Shown: positions 17,374-25,433 of the stretch, one piece after another
Position numbering within the stretch: position 1 is the stretch's first letter
Layout of the letters: each line of letters begins with the position of its first letter
Assembly: GCF_002102155.1 (NCBI RefSeq)
Contig: NZ_LQOU01000065.1
Coordinates: forward strand, 104,734-168,733
Length of the DNA: 64,000 nucleotides
Direction of reading: 5' to 3'
Origin: Mycobacterium europaeum
GTDB taxonomy: Bacteria; Actinomycetota; Actinomycetes; Mycobacteriales; Mycobacteriaceae
The notes under the pieces: model-generated
Seen by the model: the letters and a program-made list of their open reading frames with translations, nothing else
What the model was told of the DNA's origin: nothing
Databases searched by the model: none
Position numbers and translations under genes: made by a program

Positions 17374-18560
17374 TCTTTGCCCGCGAAGTCGTGGCGGACC
17401 AGCCAGTCGGTGACGATGTCGACGGCCGCGCGCAGCTTGTCGCGCTGGTCGGGGCCCGCGTAATAGTGGGTGGCGCCGGGGATTTCGTGCATCTCCTTGT
17501 CATGAGAGTCATCGCGCCCGATCGCGTCGAAGAGCCGCCGGGTGTGGCTGGGCGTGCAGGCGTCGTCCGCCAGATTACCGATCACCAGCGCCGGGACCGC
17601 GATGTCGGCCCCGCAGGCGACCCCGTCGCCCCGGGCGTCGTCGTAGCTCCATTGCGAGAGCCAGCCCCGCAACGTGGAGAAGCGCGCCAGCCCGACCGGG
17701 CTCATGTTCACCACCTGAGGATCCCCCAGGTAGCAGGTTCCGGGGGTGCGTTCGTTGGGATCGACGGTGGGGTCCAGCCATCGCGGGTCGGCCATCGTGC
17801 CGTGCACCACGAAACAGAACTCGTCGTCCGGACGTCCGGCGGCCTTCAGCTCGGCGAGCTTGTCCTTGACCCACGCGGTGATGCGCCGGTTGCGTTCCAC
17901 CTGGGCGCTGCGGTAGCGGGCCAGGAACTCCTGGTTGTAGGGCGGCTGGTTCGGGTTGTCCGGGTTGTACAGGTCCAGCTCGGGATCGCGTTGGGTGGGG
18001 TCGGCTTCGTCGAGGATCGACGCGTCGAGCCATTCGGTCAGCGTGCCGTGCCGGCTGATGTGCGCCGCCAGCAGCATGATGCCGTCGGCGGGGATCAGGT
18101 CCAGGGCGGTCAGGTCGGGGCCGTCGCCGGACGGGCTCGACGTGATGGTCGGGTGCTGGGCCTGCTGCTGGTAGAACATCGACAGCGAGCCGCCACCGCT
18201 CCACCCCGCCAGGACCACCTTCTGATAGCCCAGCCGCTTCTTGGCGTCCTTGATGCACTCGCCGAGGTCCTCGACCACCTTCTCCATCAGCAGCGCGGAG
18301 TCGGTGCCGCGGAAGCGGCTGTTGCAGTAGATGACGTGGTGGCCGGCCCGGGCCAGCGCGTTGATCATGGGCAGGTAGGCGCCGCCGCCGATCGGGTGCA
18401 TGAACACCAGCACGGTGTCCGACGGCTTGTCGTTCGGCTTGAGCAGGTAGCTCTCCAGCACGGTGATCTCGGCCAGGCCGCCGTACACGTCGCGGACGCC
18501 GGAATTGTTCTGGAAGGCAACAAGATAGGGGATTCGCTCGTATTCGTGGCGTTTCGTCAT
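17370..18560 (-). CDS. Alpha/beta hydrolase
   Basis: A 396-residue cytoplasmic alpha/beta hydrolase. The nucleophile elbow is GWSGGG (119-124, Ser121), the acid is probably in NLADDACTPSHT and the histidine in GATHYYAG near the C-terminus. FMHPIGGGAYLP near residue 53 looks like the oxyanion region. I chose the ATG at 18558-18560 because the open frame further upstream has no ribosome site and covers the previous gene. It follows the dioxygenase-like gene by 2 bp. Likely an ester or lactone hydrolase or C-C hydrolase in the same pathway; the substrate is unknown. Confidence 0.88.
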   Translation of the reverse strand: MTKRHEYERIPYLVAFQNNSGVRDVYGGLAEITVLESYLLKPNDKPSDTVLVFMHPIGGGAYLPMINALARAGHHVIYCNSRFRGTDSALLMEKVVEDLGECIKDAKKRLGYQKVVLAGWSGGGSLSMFYQQQAQHPTITSSPSGDGPDLTALDLIPADGIMLLAAHISRHGTLTEWLDASILDEADPTQRDPELDLYNPDNPNQPPYNQEFLARYRSAQVERNRRITAWVKDKLAELKAAGRPDDEFCFVVHGTMADPRWLDPTVDPNERTPGTCYLGDPQVVNMSPVGLARFSTLRGWLSQWSYDDARGDGVACGADIAVPALVIGNLADDACTPSHTRRLFDAIGRDDSHDKEMHEIPGATHYYAGPDQRDKLRAAVDIVTDWLVRHDFAGKE

Positions 18561-18562
18561 GG

Positions 18563-19666
18563 TCAGTGTTGTCCTAGGTCGTGCGCCAGCACCTCGGCCG
18601 ACGGGTTCAGTCGCCGGCGGGTGTCGACGGCGATCACTTGCCAATCGACGCGGGTGTACTCGTCGAACTTGCGGCGCGCCCGTTCCCGCGCCTTCTCCGG
18701 TGCGCCGTGGTGAACGCCTTGCGGCGCATGGGAAATCAGTCCGGGCGGCATCGGGATGCCGTAGAGCGAGCCGCCGTGGAAGAAGGCGATCTCGTCATAG
18801 TCGACATTGCGGTGATACCACGGCGTGCGCTCGGTGCCCTGCACGCCTTCGGCCGGCTTGGGCAGAAAGTTCATCACGTAGACGCCGGTGGCCTGCATGA
18901 ACAAGTGCACCGTCGGAGGCAGGTGGACGCTGTCGGAGGTGACGACGTTGTAGTCGGCGATGTTGAAGGTGAACGCGAAGTTGTCGCCGCGCCAGCCCTC
19001 GACGTCGAGCGGATTGTGTTGGTAGAAGAGCGTTGTCGTGCCCTCATCGTGAATGGGCCGGTGGACGAGCCGGACCTCGTACTCGTCGCGGCCGTCGTCG
19101 TCGATCGGCGCTGGCTCGGGGATGATGGCCTGCGACGGGTCGAAGGGGAAGTGGCGGCCCAGCGGTCCGGGCGGCGGCACCCGGAACTCGTCGGCCGCCT
19201 CGACCATGAGCAGGGTCGTCTCGCTGTCCGGCAGCTGACGCCAGGTGCACGCCTTCGGCAGGTAGACCCAGTCGCCGTCGGAATAGCGCAGCGGGCCGAA
19301 CTCGGTTTCCAGCAGGCCCGCGCCCCGGTGGACGAAGCACAGCAGGTCGCCGTCGACATGGCGGGTGTAGAACGGCATCGGCTCGTGTCGGCGGCTCAAC
19401 AGGATTCGGCAGTCGGCGTTGTCGAACATCAGCAGGGGACCGCCGCGGGCGTCGGTGGCGTCGCCGGGCTTGAGCTCGCCGGCCAGCACGTCGATCGGGC
19501 GCAGCGGTCCGGCCGACCGGTAGGCGGTCGGGTCATGGCGGCGGTAGAGGTTGGCGGTGCGGCCGGTGAACCCGCCCCGGCCCAGCTCGTCGTCCTTGAG
19601 GCCGTCGAGATCGGCGTGCAGGCGTCGCGGTGTCCGGCCTCTTCGCAGGTGGACGAAGGATTCCAT
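18563..19666 (-). CDS. Homogentisate 1,2-dioxygenase-like protein
   Basis: A 367-residue double-cupin protein related to homogentisate 1,2-dioxygenase, which is normally about 430 residues. Candidate iron ligands are His285 and the acidic pair Asp291/Glu292 (YHRNVDYDE), and a His of HHGAPE near 319-320, which replaces the usual HGPD motif. The spacing differs from classical HmgA, so the substrate may be another aromatic or the protein may be a distant paralogue. It is the first gene of the accessory operon; the ATG at 19664-19666 fits the family N-terminus. Confidence 0.8.
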   Translation of the reverse strand: MESFVHLRRGRTPRRLHADLDGLKDDELGRGGFTGRTANLYRRHDPTAYRSAGPLRPIDVLAGELKPGDATDARGGPLLMFDNADCRILLSRRHEPMPFYTRHVDGDLLCFVHRGAGLLETEFGPLRYSDGDWVYLPKACTWRQLPDSETTLLMVEAADEFRVPPPGPLGRHFPFDPSQAIIPEPAPIDDDGRDEYEVRLVHRPIHDEGTTTLFYQHNPLDVEGWRGDNFAFTFNIADYNVVTSDSVHLPPTVHLFMQATGVYVMNFLPKPAEGVQGTERTPWYHRNVDYDEIAFFHGGSLYGIPMPPGLISHAPQGVHHGAPEKARERARRKFDEYTRVDWQVIAVDTRRRLNPSAEVLAHDLGQH

Positions 19667-19700
19667 GGCTGACCCCCGGTTCGGGCGACGGACAAAACTG

Positions 19701-19716
19701 AAAGTGACATTACTTT
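19701..19716. promoter_or_regulatory. Candidate operator, AAAGT-n6-ACTTT
   Basis: A short inverted repeat (AAAGT, 6-nt spacer, ACTTT) 35-50 bp upstream of the first accessory-operon gene. It is nested in a looser outer symmetry (ACAAAA at 19692 and TTTTGT ending at 19720). This A+T-rich island in high-GC DNA is where a TetR-type repressor would overlap the promoter. The operator role is inference. Confidence 0.4.
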
Positions 19717-19770
19717 TTGTTTCGGGCGCGCACAAGGGTGGGCGGATCCGCCGACCAGGCCCGGCTTACC

Positions 19771-19800
19771 GGATTTGATATCGCCCGCGCTATCAAATCC
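19771..19800. promoter_or_regulatory. Perfect 10-bp inverted repeat (operator or terminator)
   Basis: GGATTTGATA, 10-nt spacer, TATCAAATCC: a perfect inverted repeat between the end of fadB4 (45 bp away) and the first accessory gene (105 bp away). The A+T-rich arms, GC-rich centre and missing T-run argue for a DNA-binding site more than an intrinsic terminator, but both are possible. Confidence 0.45.
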
Positions 19801-19844
19801 TGCGAAGGCCACATGACCAGGAGCCGCCGGCGCGGCCCATCGCG

Positions 19845-20816
19845 TCAGTCGCGGACGCGCACCACGACCTTGCCTCTGGCGGTGCGGTTCTCCAGCGACG
19901 CCACCGCGGCGGCGGCCTCCGCCAAGGGGTAGACCTCCGGGTTGGGGGCCGCCAGCCGGCCCGAGCTGAGCAGCTCCTCGAGGCCCGCCCACTGCTCGGC
20001 CAACGCGTTCGGATGCGTCGCGGTCCACGCGCCCCAGCCCACGCCCACCACGTCGATGTTGTTGAGCAGCAACCGGTTCACCTTGACCGTCGGGATGTCA
20101 CCGCCGGTGAAGCCGACGACCAGCAGCCGGCCCCCCGGGGCGAGCGAGCGTAGCGAATCGGTGAACCGGTCGCCGCCGACCGGGTCGAGCACGATGTCGA
20201 CGCCGCGCCCGCCGGTCAGCTCCTTGACCGCGTCCTTGAACCCGTCGGCCAGCACCACATCGGTGGCCCCGGCGGCGCTCGCGACGTCCGCCTTGGCTCC
20301 GGTGCTGACGACCGCGATGGTGCGCGACGCCCCGAGCAGCCCCGCCAGCCGCAGCGTCGACGTCCCGATGCCGCCGGCGGCGCCGTGCACCAGCACCGTC
20401 TCGCCCCGGGCCAGCCGGCCGCGCACCGTCAGGGCGAAGTACACGGTCAGGTCGTTGAACAGCAGGCCGGCGCCCGCCTCGAAGCTCACGTTGTCGGGCA
20501 GCTTGAACACCCGGTCGGGCGCCACGATCGCGACCTCGGCCATGCCCCCGGACAGCATCGTCAGCCCGACGACCCGGTCGCCGGCCGAAACGTGCGCGCC
20601 GTCGGGCGCCGAGCGCACCACGCCGGCGATCTCGGCTCCCAGCACGAACGGCGGTTCGGGGCGGTATTGATAGAGGCCGCGGGTCAGCAGCGCGTCGGGG
20701 AAGGCGGCGCCGGCGGCGTACACGTCGACGACCACGCCGTCACCCGACGGTTCGTCGACCTCGGCCACCTCTATCGCGTCCGGCCCGTCCAGCCGGGTCA
20801 CCCGTGCAGCTCGCAT
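19845..20816 (-). CDS. fadB4: Zinc-type NADPH:quinone oxidoreductase (FadB4-like)
   Basis: A 323-residue medium-chain dehydrogenase/reductase of the quinone oxidoreductase branch. The Rossmann motif HGAAGGIGTSTLRLAGLLGA lies near residue 145; structural-zinc cysteines are absent, as expected for this branch. The sequence closely matches what I recall of M. tuberculosis FadB4 (Rv3141), named for its place beside fadE23/fadE24. The ATG at 20814-20816 gives the family N-terminus. It follows the next reductase by 22 bp and is probably co-transcribed with it. Confidence 0.88.
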   Translation of the reverse strand: MRAARVTRLDGPDAIEVAEVDEPSGDGVVVDVYAAGAAFPDALLTRGLYQYRPEPPFVLGAEIAGVVRSAPDGAHVSAGDRVVGLTMLSGGMAEVAIVAPDRVFKLPDNVSFEAGAGLLFNDLTVYFALTVRGRLARGETVLVHGAAGGIGTSTLRLAGLLGASRTIAVVSTGAKADVASAAGATDVVLADGFKDAVKELTGGRGVDIVLDPVGGDRFTDSLRSLAPGGRLLVVGFTGGDIPTVKVNRLLLNNIDVVGVGWGAWTATHPNALAEQWAGLEELLSSGRLAAPNPEVYPLAEAAAAVASLENRTARGKVVVRVRD

Positions 20817-20838
20817 GGTCGGACAGCCTACTGCCGGC

Positions 20839-21837
20839 TCAAAATCCGCCGGCCACCCGCACCACCGCACGCCCGGTGAACTTGCCGGCGCGCACCTGGT
20901 CCAGCACATCGACCACGTCCCTGACGTCGACGTCGCTGGTGAGCGAGTCCAGATGGCGGGGCCGCAGCGAATCGCCCAGCAGCGCCCACAGTTTGCGACG
21001 CCGGTCGATCGGCATCTGCACCGAGTCCATCCCCAACAGCGCGATGCCGCGCAGGATGAACGGCATCACCGTGGTGTGCAAAGCCGGACCACCCGTCAGG
21101 CCGCTGCAGGCCACCGCCCCGCCGTAGTCGACGGCGCTCAGCACGTCGGCCAGCGTCGCGCCGCCCACGCAATCCACCGCGGCCGCCCAGCGCGCCTTGG
21201 CCAACGGCCGCGGCTTGGCGTCGGGGTCCTCCGGCAGCCGGCCGATAACGTCCGCGGCGCCAAGCTCTTTCAGCAGCCCGGCCGCCGACTCCTTGCCGGT
21301 CGAGGCGACCACCCGATAGCCCGCGGCGGCCAGCAGGTCCACGCTGACCGAGCCGACGCCGCCGGAGGCCCCGGTGACCACCACCGGCCCGGCGCCGGGC
21401 TGGACGCCCCAGTCGATCAGCGCCTGCACGCTCATCGCGGCGGTGAAGCCGGCGGTGCCGATCGCGGCGCCCTCCCGTGGGCTCAACGCCCCGAGCGCGA
21501 CGACCTGGTCGGCCGGCAGCCGCGCGTATTCGGCGTAGCCGCCGTGGTGGCCGGTGCCGATCTGGTATCCGTGGGCCAGCACCTGCTCGCCGACGGTGAA
21601 GTCGGGTGACCCGGACTCGACGACCTCGCCGGTCAGGTCGATGCCGGGCACCACCGGGTAGCTGCGCACCACGCCGCCGCGCGGGGTCAGCGCCAGCGCG
21701 TCCTTGTAGTTGACGCTCGAATACAGGACCCGGATCGTCACCTCGCCGGGCGGCAGGTCCGAGTGGCTCAGCGTCTCGACCGACGCGGTGATCCGGTCAC
21801 CATCTTCCCGAGCGACGAGCGCTTGAAACGTGTCCAT
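20839..21837 (-). CDS. YhdH/AcuI-type quinone reductase (acryloyl-CoA reductase family)
   Basis: A 332-residue MDR-family enzyme of the YhdH/YhfP group, whose characterised members (AcuI) reduce acryloyl-CoA with NADPH. Typical segments are SSVNYKDALALTPRGGVVRSYP near residue 40 (read in part) and the cofactor motif VTGASGGVGSVSVDLLAAAG near 153. The ATG at 21835-21837 leaves 22 bp to the divergent aldo/keto reductase. A role in clearing toxic acryloyl-CoA or reducing quinones is inferred from the family. Confidence 0.88.
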   Translation of the reverse strand: MDTFQALVAREDGDRITASVETLSHSDLPPGEVTIRVLYSSVNYKDALALTPRGGVVRSYPVVPGIDLTGEVVESGSPDFTVGEQVLAHGYQIGTGHHGGYAEYARLPADQVVALGALSPREGAAIGTAGFTAAMSVQALIDWGVQPGAGPVVVTGASGGVGSVSVDLLAAAGYRVVASTGKESAAGLLKELGAADVIGRLPEDPDAKPRPLAKARWAAAVDCVGGATLADVLSAVDYGGAVACSGLTGGPALHTTVMPFILRGIALLGMDSVQMPIDRRRKLWALLGDSLRPRHLDSLTSDVDVRDVVDVLDQVRAGKFTGRAVVRVAGGF

Positions 21838-21859
21838 CCCTCGACGCTAACCTCACCGT

Positions 21860-22717
21860 ATGGATTCCTTTCCACTCGGTCGCTTTTCGGTCTCCCGGGT
21901 GGGCTTCGGCGCCATGCAGTTGCCGGGCCCGAACGTGTTCGGCCCGCCGCGGGACCGCGACGAGGCGCTGGCGGTGCTGCGGCGGGCGGTCGAACTCGGC
22001 GTCGACCACATCGACACCGCCCAGTTCTACGGCCCCGACGTGGCCAACGAGCTGATCCGCGAGGCGCTGCATCCGTACCCGGAGAACCTGGCCCTGGTGA
22101 GCAAGGTCGGCGGGCGCCGCGACGACCGCGGCGGCTGGCTGCCGGTCGACGACCCCGCCGACCTGCGCCGCGACATTGAGACCAACCTGCGCGCGCTCGG
22201 CGTCGACCAGTTGGCCGCGGTCAACCTGCGCGTGTTCGAAAGCGACGGCCCGGATCAGCTCTTCGACGACCAGCTTTCGGTCATGATCCAAGCGCGCGAC
22301 GACGGGCTGATCGGCGGCGTCGGGCTGAGCAACGTCAACCGCGAACACCTGCTGCACGCCCTGGACTGCACCGAAATCGCCTGTGTACAAAACGCTTTCA
22401 ATCTCGTCGACCGGTCATCGCGGCCCGTCCTGGACGAGTGCGCGGCGCGGGGTATCGCGTTCGTTCCGTTCTTCCCGCTGGGGGCGGCCTTCATCCAGCC
22501 GAATCCCGTGCTCACCCACGAACTGGTGGTCGAGGCCGCCGAGCGGCTCGGGCGGACGCCGGCGCAGGTCGCGCTGGCGTGGACGCTGAGCGTGGCGCCC
22601 AACGTGCTGCTGATCCCCGGCACCTCGTCGGTGCGCCACCTGGAGGAGAACCTCGACGTCGCCTCCATCCAGCTCGACGACGACACCCGCGAGCGGCTGG
22701 ACGCGATCGCTACTTGA
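21860..22717 (+). CDS. Aldo/keto reductase
   Basis: A 285-residue NADPH-dependent aldo/keto reductase. The family signature GVDHIDTAQFYGPDVANELI (near residue 50) contains the catalytic Asp and Tyr, the Lys is in LVSKVGGR, and the C-terminal cofactor segment is IPGTSSVRHLEENL. It resembles the YajO/oxidoreductase branch of the family. The start ATG is 22 bp from the divergent YhdH-type gene; its 3' end overlaps fadE24 by 8 bp in convergent orientation. Confidence 0.92.
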   Translation: MDSFPLGRFSVSRVGFGAMQLPGPNVFGPPRDRDEALAVLRRAVELGVDHIDTAQFYGPDVANELIREALHPYPENLALVSKVGGRRDDRGGWLPVDDPADLRRDIETNLRALGVDQLAAVNLRVFESDGPDQLFDDQLSVMIQARDDGLIGGVGLSNVNREHLLHALDCTEIACVQNAFNLVDRSSRPVLDECAARGIAFVPFFPLGAAFIQPNPVLTHELVVEAAERLGRTPAQVALAWTLSVAPNVLLIPGTSSVRHLEENLDVASIQLDDDTRERLDAIAT

Positions 22718-23915
22718 GCTCGGCCGACGACAGGCCCAGCAGGCGCCGGGCGACCACCAGCTGCTGAATCTGCTGGGTGCCCTCGAAGATGTCGAGGATC
22801 TTGGAGTCGCGGGCCCACTTTTCCAGCATCGATTGCTCGGAATAGCCTGCGGTGCCGGCCAATTCGACGGACTTGAGGGTGACGTCGCTGGCCATGCGGC
22901 CGGCCTTGGCCTTGCTCATCGAGGCCTCTTTGGAGTTGGGGATCTTGTTGTCGGCCTGCCAGGCCGCCCGCAGCGCCAGCAGGTAGGCGGCCTCCCAGTC
23001 GGCCTCCATCCGCAGGAACTCGGCGGCCGGGGCGCTCTGGGCGTGCGACGGTTTGTCGTAGGAGATCTCCACCCCGGCCTCGGTGAGGATCTTGCGGATT
23101 TCCTCCAGGGCGGCGCGGGCCACCCCGATCGCCATGGCGGCCACGATGGGACGGGTGTTGTCGAAGGTCTCCATGACGCCGGAAAAGCCCTTGCCGACTT
23201 CGATTTCCGGGTTCCCGAGCAGGTTCTCCCTGGGGATGCGGACGTTGTCGAACCGGATCGCCGCGGTGTCGGAGCCCTTGATGCCGAGCTTGCGCTCGAG
23301 CCGTTCGACGGTGACCCCGGGGTGCTCGCGGGGAACGATGAACGACTTGATCGCCGCCCGCCCCTGTGACTTGTCCAGCGTGGCCCACACCACGATGTGG
23401 GTGGCGCGCGAGCCGGCGGTGACATAGATCTTTTCGCCGTTGATCACGTACTCGTCGCCGTCCAGCTTGGCGGTGGTCGACACCGCCGCCGAGTCGGAGC
23501 CGAAGCCGGGTTCGGTGATCGCCATCGCCGCCCAGACCTTGCCCAGGCGCTCCAGCTGCTCCGGGGTGGCGACGGCGGAGATGGCCGCGTTGCCCAGGCC
23601 CTGATAGGGCACCGAGAGCATCATCGCGACGTCGCCCCAGCAGGCCTCCAAGGTCTGCAGCAGCGCGGCCATGTTGGCGCCGTTGTGGTTTTGGTCCCGG
23701 TCCTGGTTTTCGTCGCCCAGCTTGTCGGCCCCGGCGAATTCGAGCGATTCCGACGCGCCCGCGAACAGGTTGTACAGCGTGTCGAGCTCGACGGGGTAAG
23801 CGTGCTCGGAGAGGTCGTACTTGCGGGCGATCGGCCGCATCAGCTCGGCGGCACCCTGGTGGGTCTTGACGGCCACCGCTTGCAGCTTGCGGGGCAGTTC
23901 GAGATTGATTGCCAT
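22710..23915 (-). CDS. fadE24: Acyl-CoA dehydrogenase FadE24
   Basis: A 401-residue acyl-CoA dehydrogenase. The FAD motif AITEPGFGSDSAAVSTTAKL begins near residue 130 and the C-terminal SVELAGTAGYSEQSMLEKWARDSKI is typical. It matches the gene beside fadE23 in other mycobacteria (Rv3139 in M. tuberculosis, from memory). ATG at 23913-23915, 33 bp after fadE23, so probably one transcript. Such adjacent dehydrogenase pairs often form heteromers in mycobacterial lipid or sterol breakdown; heteromer formation here is inference. Confidence 0.9.
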   Translation of the reverse strand: MAINLELPRKLQAVAVKTHQGAAELMRPIARKYDLSEHAYPVELDTLYNLFAGASESLEFAGADKLGDENQDRDQNHNGANMAALLQTLEACWGDVAMMLSVPYQGLGNAAISAVATPEQLERLGKVWAAMAITEPGFGSDSAAVSTTAKLDGDEYVINGEKIYVTAGSRATHIVVWATLDKSQGRAAIKSFIVPREHPGVTVERLERKLGIKGSDTAAIRFDNVRIPRENLLGNPEIEVGKGFSGVMETFDNTRPIVAAMAIGVARAALEEIRKILTEAGVEISYDKPSHAQSAPAAEFLRMEADWEAAYLLALRAAWQADNKIPNSKEASMSKAKAGRMASDVTLKSVELAGTAGYSEQSMLEKWARDSKILDIFEGTQQIQQLVVARRLLGLSSAELK

Positions 23916-23948
23916 GATTGATCTTTCGGCTTGAGTTGACGAAACGAC

Positions 23949-25355
23949 TTAGATGACGACGACACCCTCGGCCACGCCGATGGCCCGCAGGTCGCGGTAC
24001 CAGCGCTCGACCGGGTGTTCCTTGGTGAAGCCGTGGCCGCCGAGCAGCTGGACGCCGTCGAGGCCGATCTGCATGCCCTTGTCGGTGCCGAGCCGCTTGG
24101 CCAGCGCCGCCTCGCGAACGAAGGGCAGGCCCTGCTCGGCGCGGGCCGCGCCGCGCCAGGTGATCAGCCGCAGCCCGTCGAGCTCGATGGCGATGTTGGC
24201 GCACATGAAGGCGACGGCCTGGCGGTGGGCGATCGGCTCGCCGAAGGCTTCGCGCTCCTTGACGTAGGGGACGACGTAGTCGAGCACCGCGTGCGAGGTG
24301 CCCACCGCCAGCGCCGCCCAGCCCAGCCGGGCCAGCGCGATCGCCTCCGAGTAGTCGTCATCGGTTGCCTCGTGCTCGCCGAGCCGCGCGGTCAGCGGTA
24401 CCGTCACGCCGGACAGCTCCAGGTGGCCCAGGGCCGCCGCGCGCAAGCCCATGCTCGGATCCGCCTTGACGGTAAGGCCTTTCGTCGACGACTCGACGAT
24501 GAACAGCGCCGGCTTGCCGTCGAGTTGCGCCCCGACGATGAACAGCTCGGCGTCGGCCGCCGCCGGGACCAACGACTTCACACCGTCGAGGCGGTAGCCG
24601 CTCGGGGTGCGCACCGCGGTGGTCGCCAGGCGGGTGGGGTCGAACAGCGGCTGCGGCTCGGCGATCGCGACGCAGGCCTGGGGCACGTTCTCGCCGGCGA
24701 ACTCGTGCAGGTAGGTGGCCTGCTGGTCCGCGCTGCCCCAGTGGGTCAGCGCGGCGGCCACGCCGCCGGGGGCCAGGATCGGCAGCGCGAGACCCATGTC
24801 GCCGTAGGCCAGCGCCTCGGCCACCAGCACGTTGGTGACGCTGGAGCGGTGGGCGGCGATGCCGTCGAAGTCCTCGGGGATGTTGATCGCGGTGATGCCC
24901 AACTCGGCGGCCTTGGCGATCAGATCGGGCGGGTAGGTCGCCGCCTCGTCGGCGTCGTGAGCCGCGGGCCGCAGCACCTCCTCGGCGAATTCGGTGAGCG
25001 TCTCGACGATCATCTTCTGGTCGTCGTCTGGTGTCAGGTCGAAGTAGTCCTTGCCGCTCGACTTGAGCCGGGTCGGCCCCCCGCGCAGGTTCTGCAGCCT
25101 GTTGAACTGCCGGGACGCCGCGGCGGCCGTGGAGAAGATCGTCTTCGTGCCGTACTGCAGGCCGCGGTTGACGGGGTCGCGCAGTTGGTATTTGTCCAGG
25201 AACTCCTGCCCCATCAGCGGGGTGAGCAGCGCGATGGCGATGTCAACGCCCGTGCGCTTGTGCGGTTGCAGCCCGATCCCGCTCTGCCGGTCTTTGCGCT
25301 TGCGTGAGCGGGCGGATTTGGGCGTTTGTGGTGAACCGGAACGAGTGTCGGTCAT
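23949..25355 (-). CDS. fadE23: Acyl-CoA dehydrogenase FadE23
   Basis: A 468-residue acyl-CoA dehydrogenase with a basic N-terminal extension of about 100 residues (SARSRKRKDRQ near residue 15) before the catalytic domain. FAD-site residues are less canonical than in FadE24 (VAIAEPQPLFDPTRLATTAV instead of TEPxxGSD), which fits the idea that FadE23 is the partner subunit. The C-terminal QLLGGHGFTKEHPVERWYRD is conserved. The upstream gap of 78 bp holds a perfect palindrome at 25395-25414. Confidence 0.9.
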   Translation of the reverse strand: MTDTRSGSPQTPKSARSRKRKDRQSGIGLQPHKRTGVDIAIALLTPLMGQEFLDKYQLRDPVNRGLQYGTKTIFSTAAAASRQFNRLQNLRGGPTRLKSSGKDYFDLTPDDDQKMIVETLTEFAEEVLRPAAHDADEAATYPPDLIAKAAELGITAINIPEDFDGIAAHRSSVTNVLVAEALAYGDMGLALPILAPGGVAAALTHWGSADQQATYLHEFAGENVPQACVAIAEPQPLFDPTRLATTAVRTPSGYRLDGVKSLVPAAADAELFIVGAQLDGKPALFIVESSTKGLTVKADPSMGLRAAALGHLELSGVTVPLTARLGEHEATDDDYSEAIALARLGWAALAVGTSHAVLDYVVPYVKEREAFGEPIAHRQAVAFMCANIAIELDGLRLITWRGAARAEQGLPFVREAALAKRLGTDKGMQIGLDGVQLLGGHGFTKEHPVERWYRDLRAIGVAEGVVVI

Positions 25356-25394
25356 GTCGGCAGCCTCTGCTGTTGGGGCGATGCGGATAACCCT

Positions 25395-25414
25395 ATCTTA
25401 CTCCGGAGTAAGAT
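25395..25414. promoter_or_regulatory. 20-bp perfect palindrome, likely fadE23 operator
   Basis: ATCTTACTCCGGAGTAAGAT is its own reverse complement. It lies 40-59 bp upstream of the fadE23 start, where its right half reads TAAGAT on the minus strand and could be the -10 element. The symmetry and size are those of a TetR- or GntR-type operator, so the fadE23-fadE24 transcript is probably repressed by a regulator encoded elsewhere. Confidence 0.65.
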
Positions 25415-25433
25415 CACCGAGAACACCTGTTAA

